NCBI RefSeq assembly: GCF_963576615.1
Contig: NC_088712.1
Span: forward strand, 14,700,541-14,764,540
DNA from: Watersipora subatra
Taxonomy: Eukaryota > Bryozoa > Gymnolaemata > Cheilostomatida > Watersiporidae
Direction of reading: 5' to 3'
Length of the DNA: 64,000 bases
Shown one piece after another: positions 20,385 through 32,375 of the stretch (position 1 is its first letter; each line of letters begins with the position of its first letter). A program made the translations under genes and the position numbers. Below the pieces are notes generated by a model, which was not told where the DNA came from, did not search any database, and was given only the letters and a program-made list of their open reading frames with translations.

Positions 20385-22360
20385 GTTAACCTCTTAAGTA
20401 GCTTTCTAACTTACTAGCTGTTACGCAAATTAAATTATAAATTGTTCTACATGCTCTTGATGTTCACATAATAACCTTCTCTAAACCATACTCAGCGGTC
20501 TAAAGCACATAACCAAGAACTGTACATGGAGGTTGAATTCTAGGAAAGATTATTGGTGGTACGTAACAGGAAAGCCATATGGTAGTAAACCAGTTTTTCT
20601 AGCCAAATCGATATTGGGTTCTCATTCTTTGGTAACTATGATATTACTGAATGCGTATCAAAAAGGTTATTCCAAAATCAATCTCAACCATTGCCGAATG
20701 GCAGACAGCAAAATACTCAGCAACAAGGGTGTATAGTTCCAATTATCTTAGTCTAAAACCAGCTCATGAAAAGAACTTCAATCATTTTTTATGAATTAAG
20801 GGTGAAAAATGTAGCAAAGAAGTATAAAAATATGTTTGAGGTTCAAAGAGACATGGCAGCTAATGATCATCGCTATCACACACATATATATAATGTAAAA
20901 CCTCTATTTGACCGCCATGGTGCTGCATGTTTTAAACCTTTTTTCTATTGTGGTGTTTTATTAGCGATTACATTTAAGTAGAGGATGGAGCTGTATTTTT
21001 CAACTAGCTGGTAAAAATTTTAGAAAGGTAGATTTAACGCATTTACAGTTTAAGCGTTGCTAATGTCACCTATATTTGCAATTTCCTTTGAGTAAACTTA
21101 ATTCTGTCAACTTCAGCTCTTTTGCTAAACCATTTTTCATTCAAAATAACAGACCGAGTTAAACAAGAAACTATTTTGATTAAAAAATATTAGCCGGATA
21201 CGGTTAGTAATTATTTTTATAGTGTTGTTTTCAAAGTTTCAAAAAAACACCGTAAAGCTTTGGAGCTAGAAAACAAACTTCGATACACAATAAAAGTGGC
21301 TGCTATTATGCGGTACAATGTTTCTCATGGTTATTCTCATGACTTATCAAAAGGCTATGGTATCTTAAGATGAGATTTCAAACAACATTATGAATGTAGC
21401 TGAAAGCAATTGATTGGATTTACACCTTAGTAACTTCAAATCAGAGTGCCCGAGTGCAACGATCGATCTTCTATGATACACAGTCACTAAAACCATAGCA
21501 ACCACTACAAAAACGAGCAGATTAATTGTAATTGATGTAATCTTGTCATTTTCAGTACCCTTTTGTGAGCACTTTTTTACTGACCACTTTCTATTATGGG
21601 CTCTCAATGATCAAAAAATGTCAAAATGATGGTCCAATGAAAGTTTGGTTCAATTAAAGAGAGGCACTGTTTTTTTTAACCCTTTTCCTCTAGTAATGCT
21701 TTCTATTAACGATGGCATTCAATTAAAAATGCCGTTAAAATGGTGATTTTAAACTACCATTGTTTACATGCCATATTGTCAAGTATATGATGTATTGCAT
21801 AGTGTAAACTTCTGTACATATTTAAACTGCACCTTTGTTGTCCAACCAGATAATGTTTCTTAATAAATTTAGTAGTAAAAAACCGAAATTCTATCAGATT
21901 TTACATGAAACTACCCAAGCTGACATGTTCATCAGATTCTTTATTCTTACAATACAAATTGCAGAATTATTACTTTCTGCATTGTTTGTTTAGTAGCAAA
22001 CTATCTCCTAGTTTTGTTATAGTATTTCTTACGTCCTGCATCCTAAAATTGACAGCATAAACCGCAAACTCCTTGACTGTTTTGAGAAGATTTTTGAGCA
22101 TTCATGCATTACACACTACTGCTATTAACAATCACAACAGATTCGTTTTGCATTAGTTGCATAGACAAGTATCGAATAGTTTTCAAACACATGTGAACAC
22201 AACTCCTAACAAGCTATATACTGTTGAGCGTGCTTCTACCTGCTTCACATAGAATTCACATAAACATCACTTAACACACACCTGTGTTAGGTAAAAGTAT
22301 ACTTAACACAATTCCTGCCTTATAAACCTAACCTAGTCTATAATGCAGGGAATTTCAACC
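20385..22360. other. 2-kb segment present in tandem units but absent from region B
   Basis: Region B passes directly from the CACCTCTTAAGTAG equivalent to the hairpin (46351-46431), whereas unit 1 has about 2 kb more between these points. The segment holds a 67-codon plus ORF (20533-20736) and an 80-codon minus ORF with one possible membrane helix (21365-21607). Both are also open in unit 2. As the units are so similar, that is not evidence of selection. I recognise neither product. Confidence 0.45.
20893..21669. mobile_element. Possible small TIR transposon, unit 1
   Basis: The left side reads TGTAAAACCTCTATTTGACC. The reverse complement of the right side reads CAGTGCCTCTCTTTAATTGA. They share a CCTCT-TTT-GA(A)CC pattern that could be diverged terminal inverted repeats. 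The match is imperfect. It is repeated at 28155-28931 as part of the tandem duplication. Confidence 0.3.
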
Positions 22361-22398
22361 TTTTTCAATTGGAAGAAGTTAAAAAACCCTGCGTTATA
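22339..22398. repeat. Fold-back hairpin H1, unit 1
   Basis: TATAATGCAGGG at 22339-22350 pairs with CCCTGCGTTATA at 22387-22398. Pairing extends inward through TTTCAACCTTTTT and AAGAAGTTAAAAAA. The same structure is at 29600-29658 in unit 2, and a stronger version is at 46366-46431. Confidence 0.65.
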
Positions 22399-22446
22399 TG
22401 CTTGGTTGGCAGGCTCATAAGCCAACTGCATTATGTGCATCACCTT

Positions 22447-22490
22447 TATTGAGAGTTGCATTCTCCACAAAGATAATGCAACTCTCAATA
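22447..22490. repeat. Perfect inverted repeat H2, unit 1
   Basis: TATTGAGAGTTGCATT at 22447-22462 is the exact reverse complement of AATGCAACTCTCAATA at 22475-22490, with a 12-base loop. It is preserved in unit 2 (29708-29751). A half-site is seen in region B near 46547-46562. Confidence 0.8.
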
Positions 22491-23013
22491 GATGTAATGC
22501 AACATGTTAGGTAATGTAATCAAGTAACATACTAGGCAAATGTAAAAATTTTAAACAAAACCTTTGCTGAAAGTTTTTTGTTTGTATGACCTCTGCATAT
22601 GAAATATATTCAGATGGTTATATGCAAAAGTTATTTGTAGTGAAAAGGCACATGGATAATGTATGTGTGTGCTTAGGTACGCATAGAGAGTAAAAATTTG
22701 TTGGCATGCATTAATTGTTAAAAAGGAATACATTTTCAATTGTGCTGCAATCAATTTTTATTTATTAAATGAATAAGAAGGAAAAGAAAAGTAAGAAAAA
22801 AATGTATATGAGAAAATATATATGAAATTTTCTCTAACTATCCTATTTATAACATTGTAATACACGCTCCATGATATAGGAACATCTCTACAAAACTATG
22901 AAACAACAAAGTTCATTGTCCTTTGAGCTAAGTCCTATGTCCTATGCTCATAAATAGACGTATGATTGGCGTCAAAGAACCTAAAAACAATTGACTAAAC
23001 TTGTGCAGTGTCA

Positions 23014-23353
23014 TCAATGCCATCCTCGTCTCTGTAACTGTCGTCGTCGTCGCGGTGGACCTTGTCGTCTTCGTTGTCGTTGCCGCCATCGTTGTTGTTG
23101 CCGTCGTTGTTGCCGGCGTTCAATGTCGTCATTGTCATCATTGTCCTCATTGTCATTGTTGTCATCTTTGTCATCATCATCATTGTCGCCATAGTCGCCA
23201 TTGTTGTCATCGTCGTCATCGTCGTCATCGCCGTCATTGTCGTCATCATCGTCGTCGTCGTCATCATCATCATTGCCGTCATCGTTGTCATCGTCGTCAT
23301 CATCATCATTGTCGTCATCGTCGTCATCGCCGTTATCATCATGCGGCATCTGC
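23014..23353 (-). CDS. Asp-rich exon E5 (terminal), unit 1
   Basis: Minus-strand exon starting at 23353 after the acceptor CTATTTTAG. With the upstream exon phase (two bases plus one) the frame reads VQMPHDD, then a long Asp/Asn run from GAY-type codons. It then switches to an Arg/Gln-rich basic tail (RRQQRRQQQRWRQRQRRRQ) and stops at 23014-23016. A second frame is also open to 22995. It begins as Met/Thr and ends in acidic sequence …DEDGIDDTAQV. Unit 2 keeps that second frame but has a TAG early in the first. The frame truly used at the C-terminus is therefore uncertain. Function unknown; the polyanionic run could bind calcium or basic proteins. Confidence 0.5.
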
Positions 23354-23479
23354 CTAAAATAGAAATACTTGTGAGTTGTCACCGGTTTTAATAACCAGCA
23401 TGATTCCAATAAAATAATGATAACATCTTGATATGAGGGAGTGTTGAAGCTAGTGTAAATATGATTATATCTAACTCAC

Positions 23480-23752
23480 ACTCTGCTTCTAATTGGTTGA
23501 TTTTCACGAATTTCATCGTCGACATAATGGTGATCATCCGTGTCTGTGCCTTGTTATTGGACCGGAGAACCAATTTCTGGAATAGGTTGTATTTGTGGTT
23601 GTCGTTGTCGTTGTAGTTCATCATCATTTTCATCATCATCATTGCCACTAGTATCATCATTATCATCACCATTATCTTCATTGGCATCATCATTGTCACG
23701 ATCATCATCATCGTCATAATTACCATCGTCATCATCATCATGAGGTATTTGC
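23480..23752 (-). CDS. Asp-rich exon E4, unit 1, with nonsense codon
   Basis: Exon of 273 nt (91 codons) between acceptor TATTATAG and donor GTGAGT, so skipping or duplicating it keeps the frame. It encodes QIPHDDDDD..., a Gln/Arg spacer and the shared module PIPEIGSPVQ…TDTDDHHYVDDEIRENQPI. Unit 1 has TAA where unit 2 has GAA inside this module (around 23551-23555), so inclusion of this exon would truncate the protein. Confidence 0.55.
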
Positions 23753-23878
23753 CTATAATAGAACTACAGGTAAATCTTCACTGGTTCTAATAACCAGCAT
23801 GATTCTAATAAAATCATGATAACATCTTAAAGAAAGGGAAGGTTTAAACTCATGTAAAATTGATTATATCTAAGTCAC

Positions 23879-24148
23879 ACTCTGCTTCTAATTGGTTGAT
23901 TTTCACGAACTTCATCGTCGATGTAATGGTGATCATCCGTGTCTACGCTTTGTTCTTGGACAGGAGAGCCAATTTCTGGAATAGGTTGTAATTGTAGTAG
24001 TTCATCTTCTTCATCATCATCATCATCATTATCATTATTATCATCATTATCATCGTCCTCATGATCATTGTCATGATCATGATCATGATCATCATCATCA
24101 CCAGGATCATTCCTATCGTCATCCTCGTCATCATCATGAGGTATCCAC
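23879..24148 (-). CDS. Asp-rich exon E3, unit 1, acceptor damaged
   Basis: A 270-nt cassette (90 codons) homologous to E4: acidic run, then PIPEIGSPVQEQSVDTDDHH and ENQPIRSR before the donor (GTGACT here, GTGAGT in unit 2). At the expected acceptor the sequence is TTATTG instead of TTTTAG. Without another acceptor this exon would be skipped, which would keep the frame. Confidence 0.5.
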
Positions 24149-24274
24149 CAATAATAGAAATACAGGTGAGTTGTCACTGGTTCTAATACCCAGCATAGTT
24201 CCAATAAAATTGTGATAACATCATAAAGAAAGGAAATGTTTAAGCTAATGTAAACATGACCATATCTAACGCAC

Positions 24275-24288
24275 ACTCTGCTTCTATT

Positions 24289-24321
<33 letters not shown>

Positions 24322-24343
24322 GTCATCATCATAAGACATCTGC
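24275..24343 (-). CDS. Asp-rich mini-exon E2, unit 1
   Basis: A 69-nt (23-codon) exon between CTATTTTAG and donor GTGCGT. It encodes QMSYDD and a short Asp run ending NRSR, in the same phase as the other cassettes. The unit 2 version is 111 nt (31776-31886), longer by exactly 14 codons through repeat expansion. Confidence 0.5.
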
Positions 24344-24469
24344 CTAAAATAGAAATACTGGTGAGTTGTCACTGGTTCTAATAATCAGCATGGTTACAAT
24401 AAAATTACGATAACAATTTAAACGAAGGGAAGGTTTAAGCTAATGTACACATGATTATATCTAATTCAC

Positions 24470-24826
24470 ACTTTGTTTTTACTTGGTCGGTTTTCACGGA
24501 CTTCCTTATCGACATAACGGCGATCATCGTCATCATTACCATCATCATCGTCCTCATCATTATCATTGTCAACAATGTCATCATCATCGTAATCATCATC
24601 ATCAGCGTTATAATTATCATAATCATCATCATCATCATAATTATCTCCATCATCATTGCTATTATCACTATCATCCTCATCATCATCATCATCATCATAA
24701 TCATCATCATTGTCATCATCATTATCATCATCATCGGCGTCATAATTATCATCATTATCGTCATCATAATGATCACCGTCATCACCGTCCTCATTATCAT
24801 CTTTGTCATCGTAATGAAGCATCTGA
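24470..24826 (-). CDS. Asp-rich exon E1, unit 1
   Basis: A 357-nt exon (119 codons) from acceptor TATTTTAG to donor GTGAAT (GTGAGT in unit 2). It encodes QMLHYDD, about 90 residues mostly Asp, Asn and Tyr, then RRYVDKEVRENRPSK. It is open throughout in unit 1, while unit 2 has a TAG within the Asp run. Both ends are in the same phase as E2-E4. In unit 1 no upstream first exon lies nearby, because the duplication joins this flank to unit 2's 3' flank. Confidence 0.55.
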
Positions 24827-24829
24827 CTA

Positions 24830-25319
24830 AAATAGAAATACCGGTGAGTGGTTTCTGGTTCTAATAACTAGCATGATTTCAATAAAAATACAATAACATC
24901 TTGGAAAAAGGTAATGTTGAAACTGATGTAAACATGATTATCTCTAACAATATTTAATTTTATGTGAATTGAGTAAATGAGTTGGAACTATTTTATAGTG
25001 ATGGCTTGATATTGTTCATTAATAGACATTTGCTTGTTTTTTTATCATAATAATATGGTAAAGGCGTAGTTCCTTTTTTGTGTCAACTAATGCAATTATA
25101 CTTTTTTTATTTGGCTAGTGTTTTTACTAACATGGTGCTGCCAACAATGCTGTCTTATTAATTGTAAACAACACAATGCATCAATCTTTACCTGGTCTAT
25201 ATAATACACAGAAAAGGTGAATCACTTTATTGCAATTTTAGCAGTCTTCTTTTTACTTGGCACACCGAGCGATAAGCGCTGCTCCAGCTCATTCTTGTAA
25301 CAGCACATTATTGACAGAT
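24830..25319. other. Upstream flank of E1 within unit 1
   Basis: Matches unit 2 (32380-32872) and, more weakly, region B (48860-49170). No exon seen. Confidence 0.5.
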
Positions 25320-25333
25320 CAAGAAACATGAAA

Positions 25334-28300
25334 TGATCAAGAAACATCCTGATCATCAGATTACAAACATTACAAACATTTGCAAATTATTAACGATACT
25401 TTATGATAAAATTTACTAAACTTTTGCATAAGTTGATCTCATCTCTACAAAAGTATAAATATAATTACTTACAATTTTAGTTGTAAATCACTCTTCCTTA
25501 AATTTTTATAGTGTGAATTAGTCGGGTAATATATTATTCAATTAGAAAAAAACATTACAATGGTATTTCAGAGAAATCAAGGTAACTAAAACAAATATAT
25601 ATTTGATGGTCTATAAATATAAATATATTAAAGGTTAACTGACGGCATTATTTTTTAGCATAGCATTAACAACAGCGGATAACATTATAGATTGGAGTTT
25701 CAATGAAATGTGGTGTAATTTTGATTAACTACCTGCCTTTATCAACCGTTTCAAGCTTTAGAAATTAAAAATAAGAGTAGTGAATTTTGCAAAATGTTGC
25801 CTGGTAGCAGTCGCCATAATGTACCATTATATAAATTACTCGTTTTTGTTTAACTATATTTTCTAAAAAATTTTTATTTAGAATTTTCATCCATAATAGC
25901 ATCACATGCATTGATAACTTATAACAAATTTTTAATAAATTTTTATGGAAAACCTTTTAAACTTTCTATTTGCGTAAAATTGAAATTTCTTGTTAGCACA
26001 CTCTACGCCAAGTTTGCACAAATTGATTAGTGTGATTTTGTAACCTTTTCACCTTCCCACCAAACTCCAGTTAGGTAGTTGCCTGTCAGCCAGGAGAGAT
26101 TGTCAGTCTGGATCATTCAGCTCTGATGTGATTCTGTAACCACAGCTCAAAACTTAAGGTTAAATTAAAAGTTAATTAAGCTGCTTGGCTTAATCTTATC
26201 TTGGCTAGTTATTCAACTTAGCCGATAGTAAATACATCACCTCTCACTGTTTATAAGCTGTTTCTTATTACCTGCGCAATTCCAAAAATTCAGTTAGTAG
26301 TATTACATTGCCCACCTTGATAATGCAGTTAGAAAGTATTCAGTAACATTATGATTTAATATGAAATATTACTTGCTACATTGAAAACATGATGAAAGAG
26401 ACTTACATTTTATTGTAGAATTTATATTAAAGCTCTTGCCCTGCATCACTGCTGAAAGCTCATTCTAAACTATAAGCGGCTAGAAGCCCATGCTTTTGCA
26501 ACAAGCCGATAAAAGGAGCACTTTATTTATAAGCCAATGAAATCATACGTATGTTTACGACAAACGACTCTTCATTTTTTCGTTTATTTAATTACCAAAA
26601 CTGATTGATTGCATAGAGTGGTTGACCAGAGAGATAGTGAAGTGTCAAGGGTGTTGTTTACAATAGATGCAGCGGTTAATGCCGTGACTATTCCAATGAT
26701 AAATTAAGCTGTGTTGCAAACTGGAGCTTAGAGCGTGAATCTTTAGTGCTTTATTTTGCTCAATCGTTATAAGCTCAAAGCTTTAACTTTTTGACTAAAC
26801 ATTTAAATAATTAGAGGAGATTCATGTCTGCTCACTTCAGACGAGACTATTAGCTCCTCACAAAGCCAATTGGCTAATATCCTTCCTCGTTGTAATGTTA
26901 TATGTAAACCTCTACAATCCTTCTTCCTAAATCTTTACTTAGCCAGCAATGAAAGTGTGTAAACTGCAGTGAGCGGTCAAATGAAAAAACGTTGTGTTAA
27001 ACGCAGGGCTATCCTGGCAATTAGCCAGCACACCCATATTGTTGCATTTTACTACTCTTCACATCAACCTCAAATGGTTTACTTTACACCCCACTTAGTA
27101 AAATAGTTTATTATTTTTAAATTTAGACCTACCAACCACAACCTGTGCCAAACTAGCCATCTAATCCTTAGTATTAACCACTGCTATTATTAACTGCGTG
27201 GGTTCTAAGTGTGATTTTATAAACATATTCTCTTTTACATAGATCATACTTCCAATGATTTTTCTTTTGTCTTACAGACTAAGGATTCTGTCAAACTTTT
27301 TAACTGCACATTGAAGCCCATTTCTGTCATTGGTAACTTCAAAAATTTGTTGCGATTGCAATGCATTTTTCATTTGGGCATCAATGTGTACTTATTAACC
27401 ACCTGTTATAAAACTACAAAATGCAATTATTATTATTGCATTATGCATGGCTAATAAATGTTTCCTTTTGTAACTGCACTGCTAATGCAACTACAAAGAT
27501 ATTCAGGGACAATTTTTTGCAATCCCAATACAGTTCATATCTGAGCATCAGTGAGTACCTTTTACCATGCAGTTATGACTTGGTCCTAAAGGTCACAACC
27601 CTGTGCAGTACACTGATTAGTTTTTGTTTATTTAATTAATTATGATGTGTTAACCTCTTAAGTAGCTTTCTAACTTACTAGCTGTTACGCAAATTAAATT
27701 ATAAATTGTTCTACATGCTCTTGATGTTCACATAATAACCTTCTCTAAACCATACTCAGCGGTCTAAAGCACATAACCAAGAACTGTACATGGAGGTTGA
27801 ATTCTAGGAAAGATTATTGGTGGTACGTAACAGGAAAGCCATATGGTAGTAAACCAGTTTTTCTAGCCAAATCGATATTGGGTTCTCATTCTTTGGTAAC
27901 TATGATATTATTGAATGCGTATCAAAAAGGTTATTCCAAAATCAATATCAACCATTGCCGAATGGCAGACAGCAAAATACTCAGCAACAAGGGTGTATAG
28001 TTCCAATTATCTTAGTCTGAAACCAGCTCATGAAAAGAACTTCAATCATTTTTTATGAATTAAGGGTAAAAAATGTAGCAAAGAAGTATAAAAATATGTT
28101 TGAGGTTCAAAGAGACATGACAGCTAATGATCATCGCTATCACACATATATATACTGTAAAACCTCTATTTGACCGCCATGGTGCTGCATGTTTTAAACC
28201 TTTTTTCTATTGTGGTGTTTTATTAGAGATTACATTTAATTAGAGGATAGAGCTGTATTTTTCAACTAGCTGGTAAAAATTTTAGAAAGGTAGATTTAAC

Positions 28301-30250
28301 GCTTTTACAGTTTAAGCGCTGCTAATGTCACCTATATTTGCAATTTCCTTTGAGTAAACTTAATTCTGTCAACTTCAGCTCTTTTGCTAAACCATTTTTC
28401 ATTCAAAATAACAGACCGAGTTAAACAATAAACTATTTTGATTAGAAAATATTAGCCGGATACGGTTAGTAATTATTTTTATAGTGTTGCTTTCAAAGTT
28501 TCAAAAAAACACCGTAAAGCTTTGGAGCTAGAAAACAAACTTCGATACACAATAAAAGTGGCTGCTATTATGCGGTACAATGTTTCTCATGGTTATTCTC
28601 ATGACTTATCAAAAGGCTATGGTATCTTAAGATGGGATTTCAAACAACATTATGAATGTAGCTGAAAGCAATTGATTGGATTTACACCTTAGTAACTTCA
28701 AATCAGAGTGCCCGAGTGCAACGATCGATCTTCTATGATACACAGTCACTAAAACCATAGCAACCACTACAACAACAAGCAGATTAATTGTAATTGATGT
28801 AATCTTGTCATTTTCAGTACCCTTTTGTGAGCACTTTTCTACTGACCACTTTCTATTATGGGCTCTCAATGATCAAAAAATGTCAAAAAGATGGTCAAAT
28901 GAAAGTTTGGTTCAATTAAAGAGAGGCACTGTTTTTTTAACCTTTTTCCTCTAGTAATGCTTTCTATTAAAGATGGCATTCAAGTAAAAATGCTGTTAAA
29001 ATGGTGATTTTAAACTACCATTGTTTACATGCCATATTGTCAAGTATATGATGTATTGCATACGGTAAACTTCGGTACATATTTAAACTGCGCCTTTGTT
29101 GTCCAACCAGATAATGTTTCTTATTAAATTTAGTAGTAAAAAACTGAAATTCTATCAGATTTTACATGAAACTACCCAAGCTGACATGTTCACCACATTC
29201 TTTATTCTTACAATACAAATTGCAGAATTATTACTTTCTGCATTGTTTGTTTAGTAGCAAACTATCTCCTAGTTTTGTTATAGTATTTCTTACGTCCTGC
29301 ATCCTAAAATTGACAGCATAAACCGCAAACTCCTTGACTGTTTTGAGAAGATTATTGAGCATTCATGCATTACACGCTACTGCTATTAACAATCACAACA
29401 AATTTGTCTTGCATTAGTCGCATAGACAAGTATCGAATAGTTTTCAAACACATGTGAACACAACTCTTAACAAGCTATATACTGTTGAGCGTGCTTCTAT
29501 CTGCTTCACATAGACTTCACATAAACATCACTTAACACACACCTGTGTTAGGTAAAAGTATACTTAACACAAATCCTGCCTTATAAACCTAACCTAGTCT
29601 ATAATGCAGGGAATTTCAACCTTTTTTAATTGGAAGAAGTTAAAAAACCCTGCGTTATATGCTTGGTTGGCAGGCTCATAAGCCAACTGCATTATGTGCA
29701 TCATCTTTATTGAGAGTTGCATTCTCCACAAAGAAAATGCAACTCTCAATAATTGTAACGCAACATGTTAGGTAATGTGATCAAGTAAAGTACTAGACAA
29801 ATGTAAAAATTTTAAACAAAAACTTTGCTGAAAGTTTTTTGTTTGTATGACCTCTGCATATGAAATATATTCAGATGGTTATATGCTAAAGTTATTTGTA
29901 GTGAAAAGGCATATGGATAATGTATGTGTGTGCTTAGGTGCGCATAGAGAGTAAAAATTTGTTGGCATGCATTAATTGTTAATAAGGAATACATTTTCAA
30001 TTGTGCTGCAATCAATTTTTATTTATTGAATGAATAAGAAGGAAAAGAAAAGTAAGAAAAAAAGGTATATGAGAAAATATATATGAAATTTTCTCTAACT
30101 ATCCTATTTATAACATTGTAATACACGCTCCATGATATAGGAACATCTCTACAAAACTATGAAACAACAAAGTTCATTGTCCTTTGAGCTAAGTCCTATG
30201 TCCTATGCTCATAAATAAACGTACGATTGGCATCAAAGAACCTAAGAACA
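25334..30250. other. Non-coding part of unit 2
   Basis: Counterpart of 18060-22990. It includes the open frames at 27797-28000 and 28627-28869, the possible TIR element (28155-28931) and hairpins H1 (29600-29658) and H2 (29708-29751). No additional exon is seen. Confidence 0.45.
29600..29751. repeat. Fold-back hairpins H1 and H2, unit 2
   Basis: Copies of the two hairpins at 22339-22490. The H2 arms remain complementary at every base of the 14-base core. Confidence 0.65.
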
Positions 30251-30358
30251 ATTGACTAAACTTGTGCAGTGTCATCAATGCCATCCTCGTCGCTGTAACT
30301 GTCGTCGTCGTTGCGGTGGACCTTGTCGTCCTCGTTGTTGTCGTCTTCGTCGTTGCCG

Positions 30359-30669
30359 CTATCGTTGTTGTTGCCGTCGTTGTTGCCGTTGTTCAATGTC
30401 ATCATTGTCATCATTGTCCTTATTGTCATTGTTGTCGTCGTTGTCATCATCGTCATTGTCGCCATAATCGCCATTGTTGTCATCGTCGTCATCGTCGTCA
30501 TTGCCGTCATCGTCATCATCGTCATCATCATCGTCATCGTCGTCATCATCATCATTGCCGTCATTGTCGTCATCATCATCATCATCGTCGTCAATGTCGT
30601 CATCGTCGTCATCGTCGTCATCATCATCATCGTCATCATCGTCATCATCATCGTCATCATCATCATTGA

Positions 30670-30700
<31 letters not shown>

Positions 30701-30729
30701 ATCATCATCACTGCCGTCATCGTCGTCTT

Positions 30730-30760
<31 letters not shown>

Positions 30761-30860
30761 ATCATCGTTATCATCATCGTCGTCATCATCGTCGTCATCG
30801 TCGTCATCATCATCATTGTCGTCATCGTCGTCATCGCTGTCATCATCATGCGGCATCTGC
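30359..30860 (-). CDS. Asp-rich exon E5 (terminal), unit 2, expanded
   Basis: As E5 of unit 1, starting at 30860 after CTATTTTAG, but the Asp tract is about 55 codons longer. In the spliced frame it ends at TAG (30359-30361), where unit 1 has TGG, so the Arg-rich tail is shortened to ERR-type residues. The alternative frame stays open to 30256 and ends …DEDGIDDTAQV as in unit 1. Open frames on the plus strand here (poly-His, poly-Val/Ile, poly-Ser) are products of the trinucleotide repeat. Confidence 0.5.
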
Positions 30861-30986
30861 CTAAAATAGAAATACTTGTGAATTGTCACCGGCTTTAATA
30901 ACCAGCATGATTCCAATAAAATAATGATAAAATCTTGATATGAGGGAGTGTTGAAGCTAGTGTAAATATGATTATATCTAACTCAC

Positions 30987-31261
30987 ACTCTGCTTCTAAT
31001 TGGTTGATTTTCACGAACTTCATCATCGATGTAATGGTGATCATCCGTGTCTGTGCCTTGTTCTTGGACCGGAGAACCAATTTCTGGAATAGGTTGTATT
31101 TGTGGTTGTCGTTGTCGTTGTAGTTCATCATCATTTTCATCATCATCATTGCCACTAGTATCATCATTATCATCACCATTATCATCATCGGCATCATCAT
31201 TGTCACGATCATCATCATCGTCATAATTACCATCGTCATCATCATCATCATGAGGTATTTG
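30987..31261 (-). CDS. Asp-rich exon E4, unit 2, shifted acceptor
   Basis: Lacks the nonsense codon of unit 1. Its acceptor region reads TATTATAAGC in place of TATTATAGGC. The nearest AG is therefore one base later, giving 275 nt, which is not a multiple of three and would shift the frame. It encodes the acidic run and the PIPEIGSPVQEQGTDTDDHH module. Confidence 0.5.
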
Positions 31262-31388
31262 CTTATAATAGAACTACAGGTGAATCTTCAATGGTTCTAA
31301 TAACCAGCATGATTCTAATGAAATCATGATAGCATCTTAAAGAAAGGGAAGGTTTAAACTCATGTAAACTTGATTATATCTAACTCAC

Positions 31389-31649
31389 ACTCTGCTTCTA
31401 ATTAGTTGATTTTCACGAACTTCATCGTCAACGTAATGGTGATCATCCGTGTCTACGCCTTGTTCTTGGACAGGAGAGCCAATTTCTGGAATAGGTTATA
31501 ATTGTAGTAGTTCATCTTCTTCATCATCATCATCATTATCTTTATTATCATCATTATCATCGTCCTCATGATCATTGTCATGATCATGATCATCATCATC
31601 ACCAGGATCATTCCTATCGTCATCCTCATCATCATCATGAGGTATCCAC
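31389..31649 (-). CDS. Asp-rich exon E3, unit 2, acceptor damaged
   Basis: A 261-nt (87-codon) homologue of E3 in unit 1 with an intact GTGAGT donor. The expected acceptor reads TTTTCG, so AG is missing here too. Loss of the same acceptor in both units by different bases suggests the exon was already dispensable, or that another acceptor serves it. Confidence 0.45.
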
Positions 31650-31775
31650 CGAAAATAGAAATACAGGTGAGTTGTCACGGGTTCTAATACCCAGCATAAT
31701 TCCAATAAAATTGTGATAACATCATAAAGAAAGGAAATGTTTAAGCTAATGTAAACATGACCATATCTAACGCAC

Positions 31776-31886
31776 ACTCTGCTTCTATCATCATCATTGT
31801 CATGATCATCATCATTGTCATGATTATCATTGTCATCATTATCATCATCATCATCATCATCATCGTCATTATCATAAGACATCTGC
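31776..31886 (-). CDS. Asp-rich exon E2, unit 2
   Basis: A 111-nt (37-codon) exon with acceptor CTATTTTAG and donor GTGCGT. It encodes QMSYDND and mixed Asp/Asn/His, ending DDRSR. It is in frame with its neighbours. Confidence 0.5.
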
Positions 31887-32012
31887 CTAAAATAGAAAGA
31901 CTGGTGAGTTGTCACTGGTTCCAATAATCAGCATGGTTGCAATAAAATTACGATAACAACTTAAACGAAGGGAAGGTTTAAGCTAATGTAAACATGATTA
32001 TATCTAACTCAC

Positions 32013-32375
32013 ACTTCGTTTTTACTTGGTCGGTTTTTACGGACTTCCTTATCGACATAACGGTGATCATCGTCATCATTACCATCATCATTGTCCTTGT
32101 CATTATCATTGTCAACATTGTCATCATCATCATCGTAATCATCATCATCAGCGTCATAATTATCATAATCATCATCATCATCATAATTATCTCCATCATC
32201 ATCGCTATTATCATTATCATCCTCATCATCATCATCATCATCCTAGTCATCATCATTGTCATCATCATCATCATCATCATCATCGGCGTCATAATTATCA
32301 TCATTATCGTCATCATAATGATCACCGTCATCATCGTCCTCATTATCATCTTCGTCATCGTAATGAAGCATCTGA
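32013..32375 (-). CDS. Asp-rich exon E1, unit 2, with nonsense codon
   Basis: A 363-nt (121-codon) exon with intact acceptor TATTTTAG and donor GTGAGT. A TAG at 32243-32245 replaces an Asp-type codon in the acidic run. If included directly after the first exon (33151-33461), translation would end there. Skipping it would keep the frame. Confidence 0.5.

Larger units (their letters stand above)
18060..25319. repeat. Tandem segmental duplication, unit 1
   Basis: A unit of about 7.26 kb starting at GATCAAGAGACATCCTG and ending at CAGCACATTATTGACAGAT. It is repeated directly at 25334-32872 with only a few differences per hundred bases over most of its length. The largest length difference is inside the acidic trinucleotide tracts. 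The unit contains exons E1-E5 of the Asp-rich array and their 3' flank. Confidence 0.95.

Noticed and set aside
22991-23391. Plus-strand ORFs of His/Arg, Val/Ile and Ser runs over the acidic tracts (also 24451-24864, 30252-30898, 31994-32413, 47037-47430)
   Set aside because: They are the complementary and shifted readings of a GAY/RTC trinucleotide repeat. The minus-strand frame alone fits the splice sites and the non-repeat module.
23388-24809. Minus-strand Met/Thr/Ile-rich ORFs overlapping the exons
   Set aside because: Register-shifted readings of the same repeat with no splice-phase support. The one exception considered is the alternative frame at the end of E5, which I report as unresolved.
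23000-24830. CRISPR-like regularly spaced repeats
   Set aside because: The spacing comes from duplicated exons with related introns in a eukaryotic genome. Unit sizes vary widely and there are no short identical repeats with unique spacers.
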